Of a DNA stretch of 64,000 nt, positions 1 to 7,511 are shown in pieces (the stretch's first letter is position 1; each line of letters begins with the position of its first letter). The notes beneath the pieces were generated by a model. It did not search any database and was not told the origin of the DNA. It saw only the letters and a list, made by a program, of their open reading frames with translations. Made by a program: the position numbers and the translations under genes. Source of the stretch: Psychrobacillus sp048572895 (GTDB lineage: Bacteria; Bacillota; Bacilli; Bacillales_A; Planococcaceae); the NCBI RefSeq assembly GCF_048572895.1, contig NZ_CP183878.1, forward strand, positions 3,100,001-3,164,000. Direction: 5' to 3'.

Positions 1-244
1 TGTTTCCAGACATTAAATCCTTCCAAAATTTTTCATATTCTGGACTTTTCGTTAAAGCCGGGAAACATAATTCTTTATGCTGTTTTCCCATTAACTCTTT
101 AACAGAATAACCAGTCTCTTTTGCAAAGTTTTCATTTACATAAGCTACACGCCGATCTAAATCAAATCGGACAATTGCCAAATTCTTTTCTAAAGCCTCA
201 ACCACTGTCATATCGTTTACTTCTTCTACTTGTGAATAATTCAC
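1..244 (-). CDS. PAS-domain sensory protein, N-terminal part (runs off the window)
   Basis: Reading leftwards from a GTG at 244 (a TTG at 253 is in the same frame) gives about 81 codons without a stop to the window edge. The peptide has the PAS pattern of bacterial energy or chemotaxis sensors: a LAIVRFDLDRRVAYVNENFA-like segment, then a GYS..EL.GK.H segment and a FW.DL.SG ending. In the family this domain binds a cofactor or small ligand and feeds a chemotaxis transducer or kinase domain. The output domain lies outside the window, so the type of sensor cannot be told. It is followed at 269 by the end of an oxidoreductase gene on the same strand. Start choice is uncertain because the purine-rich stretch upstream fits either codon. 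Confidence 0.7.
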   Translation of the reverse strand, partial: MNYSQVEEVNDMTVVEALEKNLAIVRFDLDRRVAYVNENFAKETGYSVKELMGKQHKELCFPALTKSPEYEKFWKDLMSGN

Positions 245-268
245 AATTCCCAACCCCCATATTAATCT

Positions 269-1360
269 TTACATTGGTGCGTAATTAGTTAAATCCAAAA
301 CCGTTTCTTCCCCTAAGATGAATCTAGCTAGTTCTGCTCCAACAAATGGACCCGCTGTTAAACCAGAAGCCCCTAACCCGTTGGAAAAATAAATACTTTC
401 AAAACCAGGTAACTTTCCTATTACAGGTAGAAAATCTGGTGTATAAGGTCTAAATCCTACTCGAACTTCTCTAACTGAAGCATTCTCCAGTGAACTAGCG
501 ACACTTATAGCTTTTTCTAGAAGCTCTTTTTTACCTGCCTCTGTTACCTCTGTATCATAACCAGTGTTTTCTTCGTATGTAGACCCAGCCACAACTTTCC
601 TATTATCAAATGTTAATAAATACTGATTCGTAGGTGGTAACACAACTGGCCATTCTCCAGTGTCCAAATTATTCACTTGAAAATGCATGATTTGCGCTTT
701 TTGAAAACTGACTTTCATGTCAACACCAAGCTTCTGTGGTAACTCATTGCCCCATGCACCTGCAGTTAACACGATCGCATCTGCGTCCATTAGCTGATCA
801 TTCACTTTTAAAACACCGTTTGAAAATGTGGCATTGTCGTAAATCACTTCTGCTCCTAGTTTTTTAGCAGCACTTATTAATGCATCACGCATCGCACTGC
901 CGTCTACTCGAGCAGCACCTTCTACATATAAAGAAGTGAAGTCTTTCGAAATTAGAGGAAAATACTCTCTTGTCTCTTCTGTTGATAATATTTTCAACTC
1001 ACCAATTTCCGGTGCATCCATTCTTTTTTCTATTGCTCGCTCAAGCATTTTTTGTAACTTTTTCGGATCATTTTGAAGGGCAATAGCCCCCACTTGTTTA
1101 TAACCTGTGGAAGTTTCTCCAAGATCCTCTAGCTCTTCTACAAGCTGTTTATAATAATGCGCACCATTTTTAACTAAAGCGTACCATTTCTTATTTCTTC
1201 TTTGGGAAATCCAAGGGCAAATTATCCCCGCTGCTGCTGCTGAAGCCTGCCCCTTATCCTGACGATCTACTAAAGTAACTTTCACATTTCGTTTCGCAAG
1301 ATGATATGCAGTGGACGCCCCTAGAATTCCCCCGCCTACAATAATATAAGAAGACTTCAA
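269..1360 (-). CDS. FAD-dependent oxidoreductase (DadA/glycine oxidase-like)
   Basis: 363 aa, flavin amine oxidoreductase of the DAO superfamily, which oxidises the C-N bond of amino acids such as glycine, sarcosine or D-amino acids using FAD. Seen: an N-terminal dinucleotide-binding motif VGGGILGASTA at about residues 8-18, an acidic residue ending the second strand (LVDR), a GSAMRDAL segment typical of the DAO fold, and a C-terminal SNGLGASGLTAGP motif that closes over the flavin. Length is normal. The start is TTG, directly after the TAA stop of the S66 peptidase gene, with GGAGTGGAG as ribosome binding site, so the two are probably co-transcribed and coupled. Substrate cannot be fixed; cytoplasmic. 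Confidence 0.85.
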   Translation of the reverse strand: MKSSYIIVGGGILGASTAYHLAKRNVKVTLVDRQDKGQASAAAAGIICPWISQRRNKKWYALVKNGAHYYKQLVEELEDLGETSTGYKQVGAIALQNDPKKLQKMLERAIEKRMDAPEIGELKILSTEETREYFPLISKDFTSLYVEGAARVDGSAMRDALISAAKKLGAEVIYDNATFSNGVLKVNDQLMDADAIVLTAGAWGNELPQKLGVDMKVSFQKAQIMHFQVNNLDTGEWPVVLPPTNQYLLTFDNRKVVAGSTYEENTGYDTEVTEAGKKELLEKAISVASSLENASVREVRVGFRPYTPDFLPVIGKLPGFESIYFSNGLGASGLTAGPFVGAELARFILGEETVLDLTNYAPM

Positions 1361-2392
1361 TTACTCCACTCCACTTTCTAAAATAGAAAACGTTTCTTTC
1401 TCACAATTAATTTCCGCCATTGCCCCATATGGCAAGACGAATTTAGGTTCCGTATGACCAAAGTTCAAATTATATAATATTGGCAGTTCCTCTAGCGAAA
1501 GCTCCTTCATTATTAAACGAATGGACTCTTTATATTCCTCATAGTACTTCTCATTTTGAGGCTTACCAAAAATAATTCCTTTTGCTTGTTGAAGAATTCC
1601 TTGAGTGCCATAATTACGAAGCCAATACTCTAAGTTTCCAGGTGTTGGTAGTTCCTCAGACGTTTCGAAAAATAAAATACAGTCTTTCCAATATTCTTCC
1701 GCAGGCCAAAGTGAAGTCCCTTTAGCAAATTCTAATACTTCGATACAGCCTCCGATTAATCTACCTTGCACTACTCCAGAACCTTGTAATAGCTCATAAC
1801 CTTTATTTGGATTCATCAGGCGTTTTGTATTCTTGTTTTCAACAATCCATTCTAATCGTTCACTTGTCCATTCGGTAGCAGGCTTCACTTCACCGATTGG
1901 ATCGACTGCTAACAAAGTCTTCTTCAATGCCTCTACCGTATACTCATGCATCTCCACATTTTCCGCGAAATCCATTAATATAGCTGGTCCGTAAAAGGAG
2001 GATATTCCTGCTTTATGACAGAATAGATGCGTTACAGTAGAATCCGAATAGCCTATAAATACTTTTGGATTATCTCGAATTACATCAAAATCAATATAAG
2101 GTAATAATCGAATGCTTTCACTACCACCAATATTAGAAAAAATACCTTTAATAGAAGGATCCTTAAATGCATTCATTAAATCTTCTGCACGAGCCTGAGG
2201 GTTTTCGTATAAATAATCTCCACCCTTTAAACTATTTGGCATTGCTACAACTTCCAGACCAAACACACTACGCAATCTTTCTATTCCTTGTTCATATCTC
2301 CAGCGAAGATCAGGTTCACCCGCTCCTCCCCATGACAAACTAATTGTCGCTACTCTATCCCCGGCTTTTAGCATTTTTGGTTTCATCAACAT
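1361..2392 (-). CDS. S66 family peptidase, LD-carboxypeptidase / MccF-like
   Basis: 343 aa from the ATG at 2392, chosen because AAAGGGGGA lies 7 bases upstream; the longer open frame has no such site. The family is cytoplasmic serine peptidases with a Ser-Glu-His triad that trim L,D-peptides from murein fragments or detoxify microcin C-type aminoacyl nucleotides (MccF). Seen: the nucleophile elbow IGYSDST with Ser116, a preceding SNIGGSESIRLL strand, and the late FGHTEPK motif carrying the His. MccF-type members contain this GHTEP segment, so MccF is somewhat favoured over LdcA. Its stop abuts the start of the FAD oxidoreductase. Confidence 0.85.
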   Translation of the reverse strand: MLMKPKMLKAGDRVATISLSWGGAGEPDLRWRYEQGIERLRSVFGLEVVAMPNSLKGGDYLYENPQARAEDLMNAFKDPSIKGIFSNIGGSESIRLLPYIDFDVIRDNPKVFIGYSDSTVTHLFCHKAGISSFYGPAILMDFAENVEMHEYTVEALKKTLLAVDPIGEVKPATEWTSERLEWIVENKNTKRLMNPNKGYELLQGSGVVQGRLIGGCIEVLEFAKGTSLWPAEEYWKDCILFFETSEELPTPGNLEYWLRNYGTQGILQQAKGIIFGKPQNEKYYEEYKESIRLIMKELSLEELPILYNLNFGHTEPKFVLPYGAMAEINCEKETFSILESGVE

Positions 2393-2513
2393 AATTAGTC
2401 CCCCTTTTTTATTCATTATAAAGCAATCCATCCTCCGTGAATGTCTAATTTGAAAATTATTGGGTATAAAGACAATATACATACTTTTTGAAGTGGAAAA
2501 GGAAGTGCGAGTG

Positions 2514-3362
2514 ATGAAATGGAAAGGTAGAGCAGGTAGCTCAAACGTAGAAGACCGTCGCGGAATGGGTGGCGGTAAAGCTATTGCTGGAGTAGGTGGC
2601 GGCATTGGACTAATCATTGTTCTTATTGTTACGTTACTTGGAGGAAACCCTGAAGATTTGATGGGTAACCTTGGGACAATAGATCAATCGAACAGTGTAC
2701 CATATGAGGAAACCGAACAAGAAAAAGAGCTAGCGGAATTCGTTTCCGTTGTATTAGCCGATACGGAAAAGGTTTGGACTAAAATATTCCAAGAAAACGG
2801 AATGGAATATGTGGAGCCAACCTTAGTATTATATACAGACAGTGTCAATTCAGCATGTGGTGCTGCTGGTGCATCAGTTGGACCTTTTTATTGTCCGGGT
2901 GATCAAAAATTATATATCGACTTAAGCTTCTATCAGGAACTACAAACGAAGTTCAAGGCTCCTGGAGACTTTGCAATGGCCTATGTGATTGCCCATGAAG
3001 TCGGTCACCACGTCCAAACATTACTTGGAACAACCGAGCAAGTAATGCCTCTTCGTCAAAAGTTAAGTGAGGAAGAATTCAATAAATACCTTGTGCGCTT
3101 TGAGCTTCAAGCAGATTATCTTTCCGGAGTATGGGCGAAGCATGCGCAAGGATTGGGCTATCTGGAAGAGGGAGATCTAGATGAAGCGTTGACCGCTGCA
3201 AGTGCTGTTGGTGACGATACACTACAAAAGCAAGCGATGGGCTATGTCGTTCCTGAAAGTTTTACGCATGGTACCTCTGAGCAACGTAAAGGTTGGTTTT
3301 ACAAAGGCTATGAAAATGGCACTATTCAAGGTGGAGATACGTTTAACAGCAAAACCCCATAA
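2514..3362 (+). CDS. Membrane-anchored neutral zinc metallopeptidase (YpfJ family)
   Basis: 282 aa from ATG 2514 with AAGGAAG 8 bases upstream; an ATG 54 bases earlier lacks a site. The N-terminus begins MKWKGR..S.NVEDRRG, the hallmark of the putative neutral zinc metallopeptidase family (Pfam Zn_peptidase, PF04228), followed by a glycine-rich membrane segment at about residues 24-43. The catalytic HEVGH motif is at 161-165 and is followed by the family's long helical tail with FELQADYLSGVWA, which supplies a third metal ligand. Topology suggests the protease domain is outside the cell. Biological substrate is unknown for the family. The gene is divergent from the S66 peptidase and upstream of dapF. 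Confidence 0.88.
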   Translation: MKWKGRAGSSNVEDRRGMGGGKAIAGVGGGIGLIIVLIVTLLGGNPEDLMGNLGTIDQSNSVPYEETEQEKELAEFVSVVLADTEKVWTKIFQENGMEYVEPTLVLYTDSVNSACGAAGASVGPFYCPGDQKLYIDLSFYQELQTKFKAPGDFAMAYVIAHEVGHHVQTLLGTTEQVMPLRQKLSEEEFNKYLVRFELQADYLSGVWAKHAQGLGYLEEGDLDEALTAASAVGDDTLQKQAMGYVVPESFTHGTSEQRKGWFYKGYENGTIQGGDTFNSKTP

Positions 3363-3435
3363 CGTATTTTCTAATTGATCCTAATGCTATAATGGGGGAA
3401 ATAAGAAGATTGCGACAAAAGGGGTTACGCTGAAG

Positions 3436-4278
3436 ATGAAAATACCTTTTACAAAAATGCACGGCTGTGGAAATGATTATATTTATATTAATTGTTTTGA
3501 GCATACCATTGAAGATCCTATTACACTGAGCAGGCATATTTCTGATCGACATTTTGGTATTGGTGGAGATGGGATTGTATTGATATGCCCATCTGATGTA
3601 GCGGACGCACAAATGCGAATGTTCAATATAGATGGCAGTGAAGGTAAAATGTGCGGGAATGCTATTCGCTGCGTTGCCAAGTATGTGTACGATAATAATA
3701 TTGCAACAAAAGAAGTGTTAACCATCGATACACTTAGTGGTATTAAGACAATTGAACTCTTTACCGAAAAAGGTAATATGATTTCTGCTAAAGTAGATAT
3801 GGGCAAGGCAATTTTAGAACCAGCACTTATACCCGTACAGTCAAAAGAAGCAAATCTGTTAATAAACTCCCCATTTCAACTAGAAGACAAAACATATCAC
3901 ATCACAACTGTATCTATGGGCAATCCACACTGCGTTGTTTTTGTGGAAGATCCAATGTTAGTAGACTTACCACTTATAGGACCAAAGTTTGAGCATCATT
4001 TGTTCTTTCCAGAAAGCGTTAATACAGAGTTTATCTCAGTAGAAAATCGCAAGATGATTCATATGCGTGTATGGGAGCGTGGCAGTGGAGAAACGCTTGC
4101 CTGCGGAACTGGCGCTTGTGCCGCGGTTGTAGCTGCAGTACTAAATGGATACTGTGACAAAGATTCCGATGTAACGGTAAAGCTTCTGGGCGGCGAACTA
4201 ATTATACGCTACACCGATGAGGGAGTGTATATGACGGGACCGGCAGTGAGCGTGTTTAATGGAGAGATTTCAGTGTAA
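3436..4278 (+). CDS. dapF: Diaminopimelate epimerase
   Basis: 280 aa, interconverts LL- and meso-diaminopimelate in the lysine and peptidoglycan precursor pathway; cytoplasmic and PLP-independent. The two-base mechanism uses two cysteines, both present: Cys73 in the EGKMCGNAIRC segment and Cys223 in ETLACGTGAC. The N-terminal FTKMHGCGNDY signature is also exact. Normal length. AAAAGGGG lies 13 bases before the ATG. It is followed by a strong terminator at 4301-4339, so it is the last gene of its unit; it starts 73 bases after the metallopeptidase. Confidence 0.97.
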   Translation: MKIPFTKMHGCGNDYIYINCFEHTIEDPITLSRHISDRHFGIGGDGIVLICPSDVADAQMRMFNIDGSEGKMCGNAIRCVAKYVYDNNIATKEVLTIDTLSGIKTIELFTEKGNMISAKVDMGKAILEPALIPVQSKEANLLINSPFQLEDKTYHITTVSMGNPHCVVFVEDPMLVDLPLIGPKFEHHLFFPESVNTEFISVENRKMIHMRVWERGSGETLACGTGACAAVVAAVLNGYCDKDSDVTVKLLGGELIIRYTDEGVYMTGPAVSVFNGEISV

Positions 4279-4300
4279 CTTATACAGTGATTGATTGTCG

Positions 4301-4339
4301 AAGAGCCTTTCTAGTGAAGACACTAGTGAGGTTCTTTTT
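4301..4339 (+). terminator. Rho-independent terminator after dapF
   Basis: AAGAGCCTTTCTAGTG pairs with CACTAGTGAGGTTCTT across a 4-base loop, with a U-run at the 3' side. Confidence 0.85.
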
Positions 4340-4475
4340 AATGGGCTATGTTGGTTAGTTTATGGGCTATTAATAAGAGATTATGGGCTAAACTGAGCAA
4401 TTTATGGGCTGTCTTTCCTTTAACCGGTTAGTTAGGCTGAATTATGGGCTATATTGGGAAGTTTGAGGGCTATAA
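4340..4475. repeat. Intergenic array of ATGGGCTA with 21-bp period
   Basis: Copies of ATGGGCTA or a one-base variant start at 4341, 4362, 4383, 4404, 4444 and 4465. Spacings are 21, 21, 21, 40 and 21. The bases between are not conserved. The same core in inverse orientation (TAGCCCAT) forms another 21-bp-period array at 49109-49240. No gene is seen here. Confidence 0.8.
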
Positions 4476-4605
4476 TTAGCTGCGATCTCCCTCTCTTACT
4501 TAAACGAATCTGAAATTTTATGAGTTTTAGGTATAAAACGTAAATCTATTTAATAAACTATAATCTACTAAAGTTAATTTCTACATATGTAATATTACTA
4601 AAATT

Positions 4606-4644
4606 TGTAACGGTATTGGTAAGTTATCGTAATATTCTCGTAAT
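4606..4644 (+). promoter_or_regulatory. Tandem WalR-like half sites upstream of the LysM-3D gene
   Basis: TGTAAC, TGGTAA, CGTAAT and CGTAAT start at 4606, 4617, 4628 and 4639, exactly 11 bp apart. The WalR (YycF) box known in Bacillus is TGTWAH-N5-TGTWAH, which has the same 11-bp spacing. The first pair differs from it by one base. B. subtilis yocH, a LysM-3D protein, is a known WalR target. Binding is inferred. Confidence 0.45.
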
Positions 4645-4692
4645 AAAGTACTGGTAAGATGTGCTTAGACTAAATAGCAAGGGGTAGAGTAT

Positions 4693-5259
4693 TTGAGAAG
4701 AATTCTTGGGACACTCATCATCACAATTGCACTATTGGTTAGCGGAACAAGCACAAGCCTAGCCGCATCTTCAAATTACGCTGTTCAAAAAGGAGATACT
4801 TTGTATAAAATTGCTCAAAAGCACAAAGTGTCTGTATCAACTTTAAAATCATGGAATAATTTAAAATCAGATACGATTAAACTCAACCAAAAGTTAGTAA
4901 TTTCATCAAAAGCTGCAATTGCTGCGGAGAAAAAGAAAGCCCCTTCTAGATCTACAGATGATAAAGTAGTAAAAGAAATCGTTGTTACTGCAAGTGCATT
5001 CACAGCGACCTGTAACGGATGCTCAGGTGTCACAAGCACAGGCATCAATCTTAAACATAATCCAGATGTAAAGATCATCGCAGTAGATCCAAAAATAATT
5101 GCACTTGGTACAAAAGTGTACGTCGAAGGGTATGGCTATGCAATAGCAGGAGATACAGGAAGTGCTATCAAAGGAAATAAAATAGATGTATTTTTCTCAA
5201 CGAAAAGCGAGGCCTATAAATGGGGTCGCAAAAGTGTAAAAATCAAAATCTTAGAATAA
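4693..5259 (+). CDS. Secreted LysM and 3D-domain cell-wall protein (YocH-like)
   Basis: 188 aa with a Sec signal peptide (MRRI..., hydrophobic core, cleavage near SLAA-SS at about residue 25). One LysM repeat follows at about 28-72 (YAVQKGDTLYKIAQ), which binds peptidoglycan. The C-terminal 3D domain covers about 95-188, with the family's aspartates in AVDP, GDTG and KIDVFF. The 3D domain resembles the catalytic part of lytic transglycosylases such as MltA, so a muralytic role during growth is likely. Start is TTG with AAGGGG upstream. A possible WalR site array lies 50-90 bases upstream. It is shorter than B. subtilis YocH, which has two LysM repeats. Confidence 0.88.
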   Translation: MRRILGTLIITIALLVSGTSTSLAASSNYAVQKGDTLYKIAQKHKVSVSTLKSWNNLKSDTIKLNQKLVISSKAAIAAEKKKAPSRSTDDKVVKEIVVTASAFTATCNGCSGVTSTGINLKHNPDVKIIAVDPKIIALGTKVYVEGYGYAIAGDTGSAIKGNKIDVFFSTKSEAYKWGRKSVKIKILE

Positions 5260-5318
5260 TAGAAAAGCGCTAGCGCCTATGCAAGCCCCGACTAGCGCTG
5301 GAATTAGACATAAAATAT

Positions 5319-5349
5319 AACCAACTTTCTTAACTAGAAAGTTGGTTTT
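5319..5349 (+). terminator. Bidirectional terminator between LysM-3D and NUDIX genes
   Basis: AACCAACTTTCT pairs with AGAAAGTTGGTT, followed by a T-run on the plus strand and preceded by A/T-rich sequence. It overlaps the end of the NUDIX gene. A second hairpin (AGCGCTAG...CTAGCGCT) lies just before it at 5266-5300. Confidence 0.8.
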
Positions 5350-5971
5350 TTGATGTAAAAGATATCATTGCTTTACAAATTTCTTCGTAGTAAGACTGAT
5401 CATGCGGAACAAAACTCGTTTTCCCAACAACCTGATGAATCGGACTTTTAGCACCAGCTTCATTCACTTTAAAACCGAAGATTTCTATTTCCTTTAATTC
5501 ACCTTTCCAAAGTTTAACAAACTCGGAAATCTCCACTCGTACTATCCCCGAAACCTCTTCGGTCTGCAACTTAAATTGTTCCCATTCCAATGTACAGCTA
5601 TATAAAAATACATGTGCTAATTCATTATCTACTAATTCACCTGTCGTAACAGAATACTTTATAACACCAAGTGAATATAATTCCTCAAAGAACACATCTA
5701 TACCGAGCTCCTCTTTTACCTCTCTTATCCCATCAAAAACTGTTTCACTCGCGAGCAAATGCCCCGCGGCAGTAATATCCAATAGTCCAGGATAATCCTT
5801 TTTCAAGTCACTTCGTAATTGCAAGTAAACATATTGTTTCCCTTCATATTTACCTATAAACCAGCATTGAAATGTCTCATGCCACAAACCAAGTTTATGA
5901 ATCTGCTCACGGGTCTCCACCCCTATTTGGTTATGCTGTTCGTCAAATATTTTTAGTAGCTCCTGCTCCAT
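5330..5971 (-). CDS. NUDIX hydrolase (IPP-isomerase-like subgroup)
   Basis: 213 aa. NUDIX enzymes hydrolyse nucleoside diphosphates linked to another group. The box is readable as GHLLASE...REVKEELGI at about residues 71-92, with the metal-binding REVKEE intact. Only six residues separate the first Glu from REV, where the consensus has seven. The context AAGHL before the box is typical of the IPP-isomerase-like subgroup, which often lacks isomerase activity. The start ATG has AGAGGGA upstream and sits 16 bases after the end of the FusB-family gene, so they form one transcript. Substrate unknown. Confidence 0.85.
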   Translation of the reverse strand: MEQELLKIFDEQHNQIGVETREQIHKLGLWHETFQCWFIGKYEGKQYVYLQLRSDLKKDYPGLLDITAAGHLLASETVFDGIREVKEELGIDVFFEELYSLGVIKYSVTTGELVDNELAHVFLYSCTLEWEQFKLQTEEVSGIVRVEISEFVKLWKGELKEIEIFGFKVNEAGAKSPIHQVVGKTSFVPHDQSYYEEICKAMISFTSKNQLSS

Positions 5972-5987
5972 ATTAATCCCTCTTAAT

Positions 5988-6629
5988 TTATTTATTTTGA
6001 ATTAGCTCTACGAAATTATTTAATTTATCCAACGAAACGATGTTCTCATTACATTTTTGACTATCTTGGCAAATATAATTTCCTCGAGTGATGAAGGCAT
6101 CTTGCGTTACTCCCTTAACCGATGAAGTAAACATTCCAATTTCCTCTGTGCGACTACATAAAGCACAAATTCCTTTTTTGTTCGAGTTTTTATAACCACC
6201 AGAGATTCCGACTACTTTGTTTTTGTATTCAACAACAAGAAATTTTTTATTGGATCCTTTATCTAACCAACCTAAATAAGATATTTCCTTAAAGTCTATA
6301 TTTTCTAATGAAGGAATTTTGAGTTTCTTCGCCTTCGGAAAAATCTTTTTGATATCAGTCTCGGTAATTTCTTTAAAGGGGATAACATGAGGTTTTAGTG
6401 TTTCTAAAAAACCTTCTGCTTCTAATTTTTCTTTTATATCAACAATTGGTTTCAGCAGGATTTTTTGATCATCTGCAGCTTCCTCAAATAATCCAAGTGC
6501 TTTCTCTAATGATAGTGCTCTTAATGCATTTAATACCCCACGATCGTTTACTGTAGTATGTCCATTTACCAATGCCTGTGTCTGTTTTTTTATAAAATTA
6601 TATTGATCACTTCTAATGAAAGGATTCAT
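5988..6629 (-). CDS. Elongation factor G-binding protein, FusB/FusC family
   Basis: 213 aa from ATG 6629 (GGAGAGG 6 bases upstream; the longer frame to 6659 has no site). Recognised from the N-terminal helical part, which resembles staphylococcal FusB in QYN.I and TVND, and from the C-terminal treble-clef zinc finger: CALC, then YICQDSQKC about 40 residues later, giving four cysteines. FusB proteins bind EF-G and release ribosome-EF-G complexes stalled by fusidic acid, giving resistance. Chromosomal relatives in Bacilli are common and may act in ribosome recycling. Whether this copy gives resistance cannot be told. It is upstream of the NUDIX gene. Confidence 0.85.
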   Translation of the reverse strand: MNPFIRSDQYNFIKKQTQALVNGHTTVNDRGVLNALRALSLEKALGLFEEAADDQKILLKPIVDIKEKLEAEGFLETLKPHVIPFKEITETDIKKIFPKAKKLKIPSLENIDFKEISYLGWLDKGSNKKFLVVEYKNKVVGISGGYKNSNKKGICALCSRTEEIGMFTSSVKGVTQDAFITRGNYICQDSQKCNENIVSLDKLNNFVELIQNK

Positions 6630-6735
6630 ATATACCTCTCCATTCACAATTATTTTCATTAGTCTAATTGTATCGAAAAGTAATTATTTAATAAATGGAT
6701 AAGATGATTAAGAATTGTTTTCACCACATAAATCA

Positions 6736-6772
6736 TAAAAAAACTAGTAGCCCCTTAAGGAGCTACCAGTAT
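6736..6772 (-). terminator. Terminator after the CD3324-like gene
   Basis: CTGGTAGCTCCTT pairs with AAGGGGCTACTAG (minus strand), followed by seven T. One G-U pair lies in the stem. Confidence 0.8.
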
Positions 6773-6777
6773 ACCTT

Positions 6778-7041
6778 TTACTTTGTATAGATAATTTTCT
6801 TAATAGTTTCGATGGAGAGATAGTAATCTTTTGCAAGCTGGACCATGGGAATTCCATTTTTATATGCCTCTTTTAAAGAATTATTTCGCTCATCAATCCG
6901 CTTTCTTTCACCAGAAAGCGTCCCCCATTGTTTATAAGTTTTCCCCGGTTTAGGGATATAAATCGTTTCTCCTTGAATATACTTTTGAATTTCCTTCACT
7001 AGCTCATCAGGTAAAACGGAAGTTGCCTTGATATATGTCAT
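6778..7041 (-). CDS. CD3324-family small DNA-binding-like protein
   Basis: 87 aa. The opening (M.YIKATSVLP.ELVKEIQKYI.G..IYIPKP) and the closing helix-turn-helix-like segment (M.QLAKDYYLSIETIKKIIY) match the small CD3324 family of Firmicutes. The C-terminal part looks like a Mor- or resolvase-type HTH, so a DNA-binding role is likely, but no function is established. The ATG has GGAGCGAG about 8 bases upstream. Followed by a clear terminator. Confidence 0.75.
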   Translation of the reverse strand: MTYIKATSVLPDELVKEIQKYIQGETIYIPKPGKTYKQWGTLSGERKRIDERNNSLKEAYKNGIPMVQLAKDYYLSIETIKKIIYTK

Positions 7042-7080
7042 TTTATGCTCGCTCCTTATTTTTACTATTTAAATAAGGTG

Positions 7081-7162
7081 CAAAGCCAATATTATGAAAT
7101 GGCGATATATATTAAATTATAGCTTCTCATACAAAGTATCGCCTTTCCATCATTAGGCTTTG
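7081..7162. repeat. Long imperfect inverted repeat
   Basis: Bases 7081-7107 and the reverse complement of 7137-7162 share about 21 of 27 positions (both begin CAAAGCC and end GGCGATA). The loop is about 29 bases and no T-run follows. It overlaps the small frame at 7092-7205. It could be a transcript hairpin or the remains of a small repeat. Confidence 0.6.
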
Positions 7163-7205
7163 CATGAGACGTTTCACTATCTAGCAAGATTCCACTATTT
7201 GCCAT
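7092..7205 (-). CDS. Possible 37-aa small protein
   Basis: An ATG at 7205 has a very good site (TTGGAGGTGAG, 5 bases before it) and opens a 37-codon frame ending in TAA. The peptide starts MANSGILLDSETSHAKP and ends NLIYIAIS. No family is recognised. More than half of it lies inside an inverted repeat, so the frame may be a by-product of that structure. The ribosome binding site is the main support. Confidence 0.4.
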   Translation of the reverse strand: MANSGILLDSETSHAKPNDGKAILCMRSYNLIYIAIS

Positions 7206-7259
7206 TTTACTCACCTCCAAGATGCAACACTTCCTGTTTTAATACAAATGAAAATTACA

Positions 7260-7511
7260 TCATGTTCTTTTTTTTAATTGATCAAGCAATTTGCTAATTT
7301 TGTCTCTTTGGTTAGTTGTTTCTTCTTTCAGAGATTCAATTTCATATTTATCTTCATCTTCTATCACTGAAATTTTAACTATATCTCCTTCTTTTACATT
7401 ATCCTTTAGTTCAGACTTATGGACAAGGAGGCTCTCGGTTTCATTTGGGTATTTCAAAAAGACTGCATAATCCCCTTCAAAACGGTCTAGCGTGTATTTA
7501 TTCGAATTCAC
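7260..7511 (-). CDS. DUF3006 family protein
   Basis: 83 aa; the N-terminal LDRFEGDYAVFL pattern and the following HKSELKD..KEGDIVKI are the DUF3006 signature. The tail (from about residue 60) is charged and helical. The family often follows ComEC-like metallo-beta-lactamase genes. Here its start overlaps the 3' end of such a gene by 14 bases, so translation is coupled. Function is unknown; it may assist or regulate the secreted partner. Confidence 0.8.
   Translation of the reverse strand: MNSNKYTLDRFEGDYAVFLKYPNETESLLVHKSELKDNVKEGDIVKISVIEDEDKYEIESLKEETTNQRDKISKLLDQLKKRT

Noticed and set aside
3483..3806. Antisense frame within dapF
   Set aside because: Shadow of a well-established gene.
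4340..4475. CRISPR-like or iteron origin
   Set aside because: The 8-bp core is too short for CRISPR, and no replication gene is nearby.
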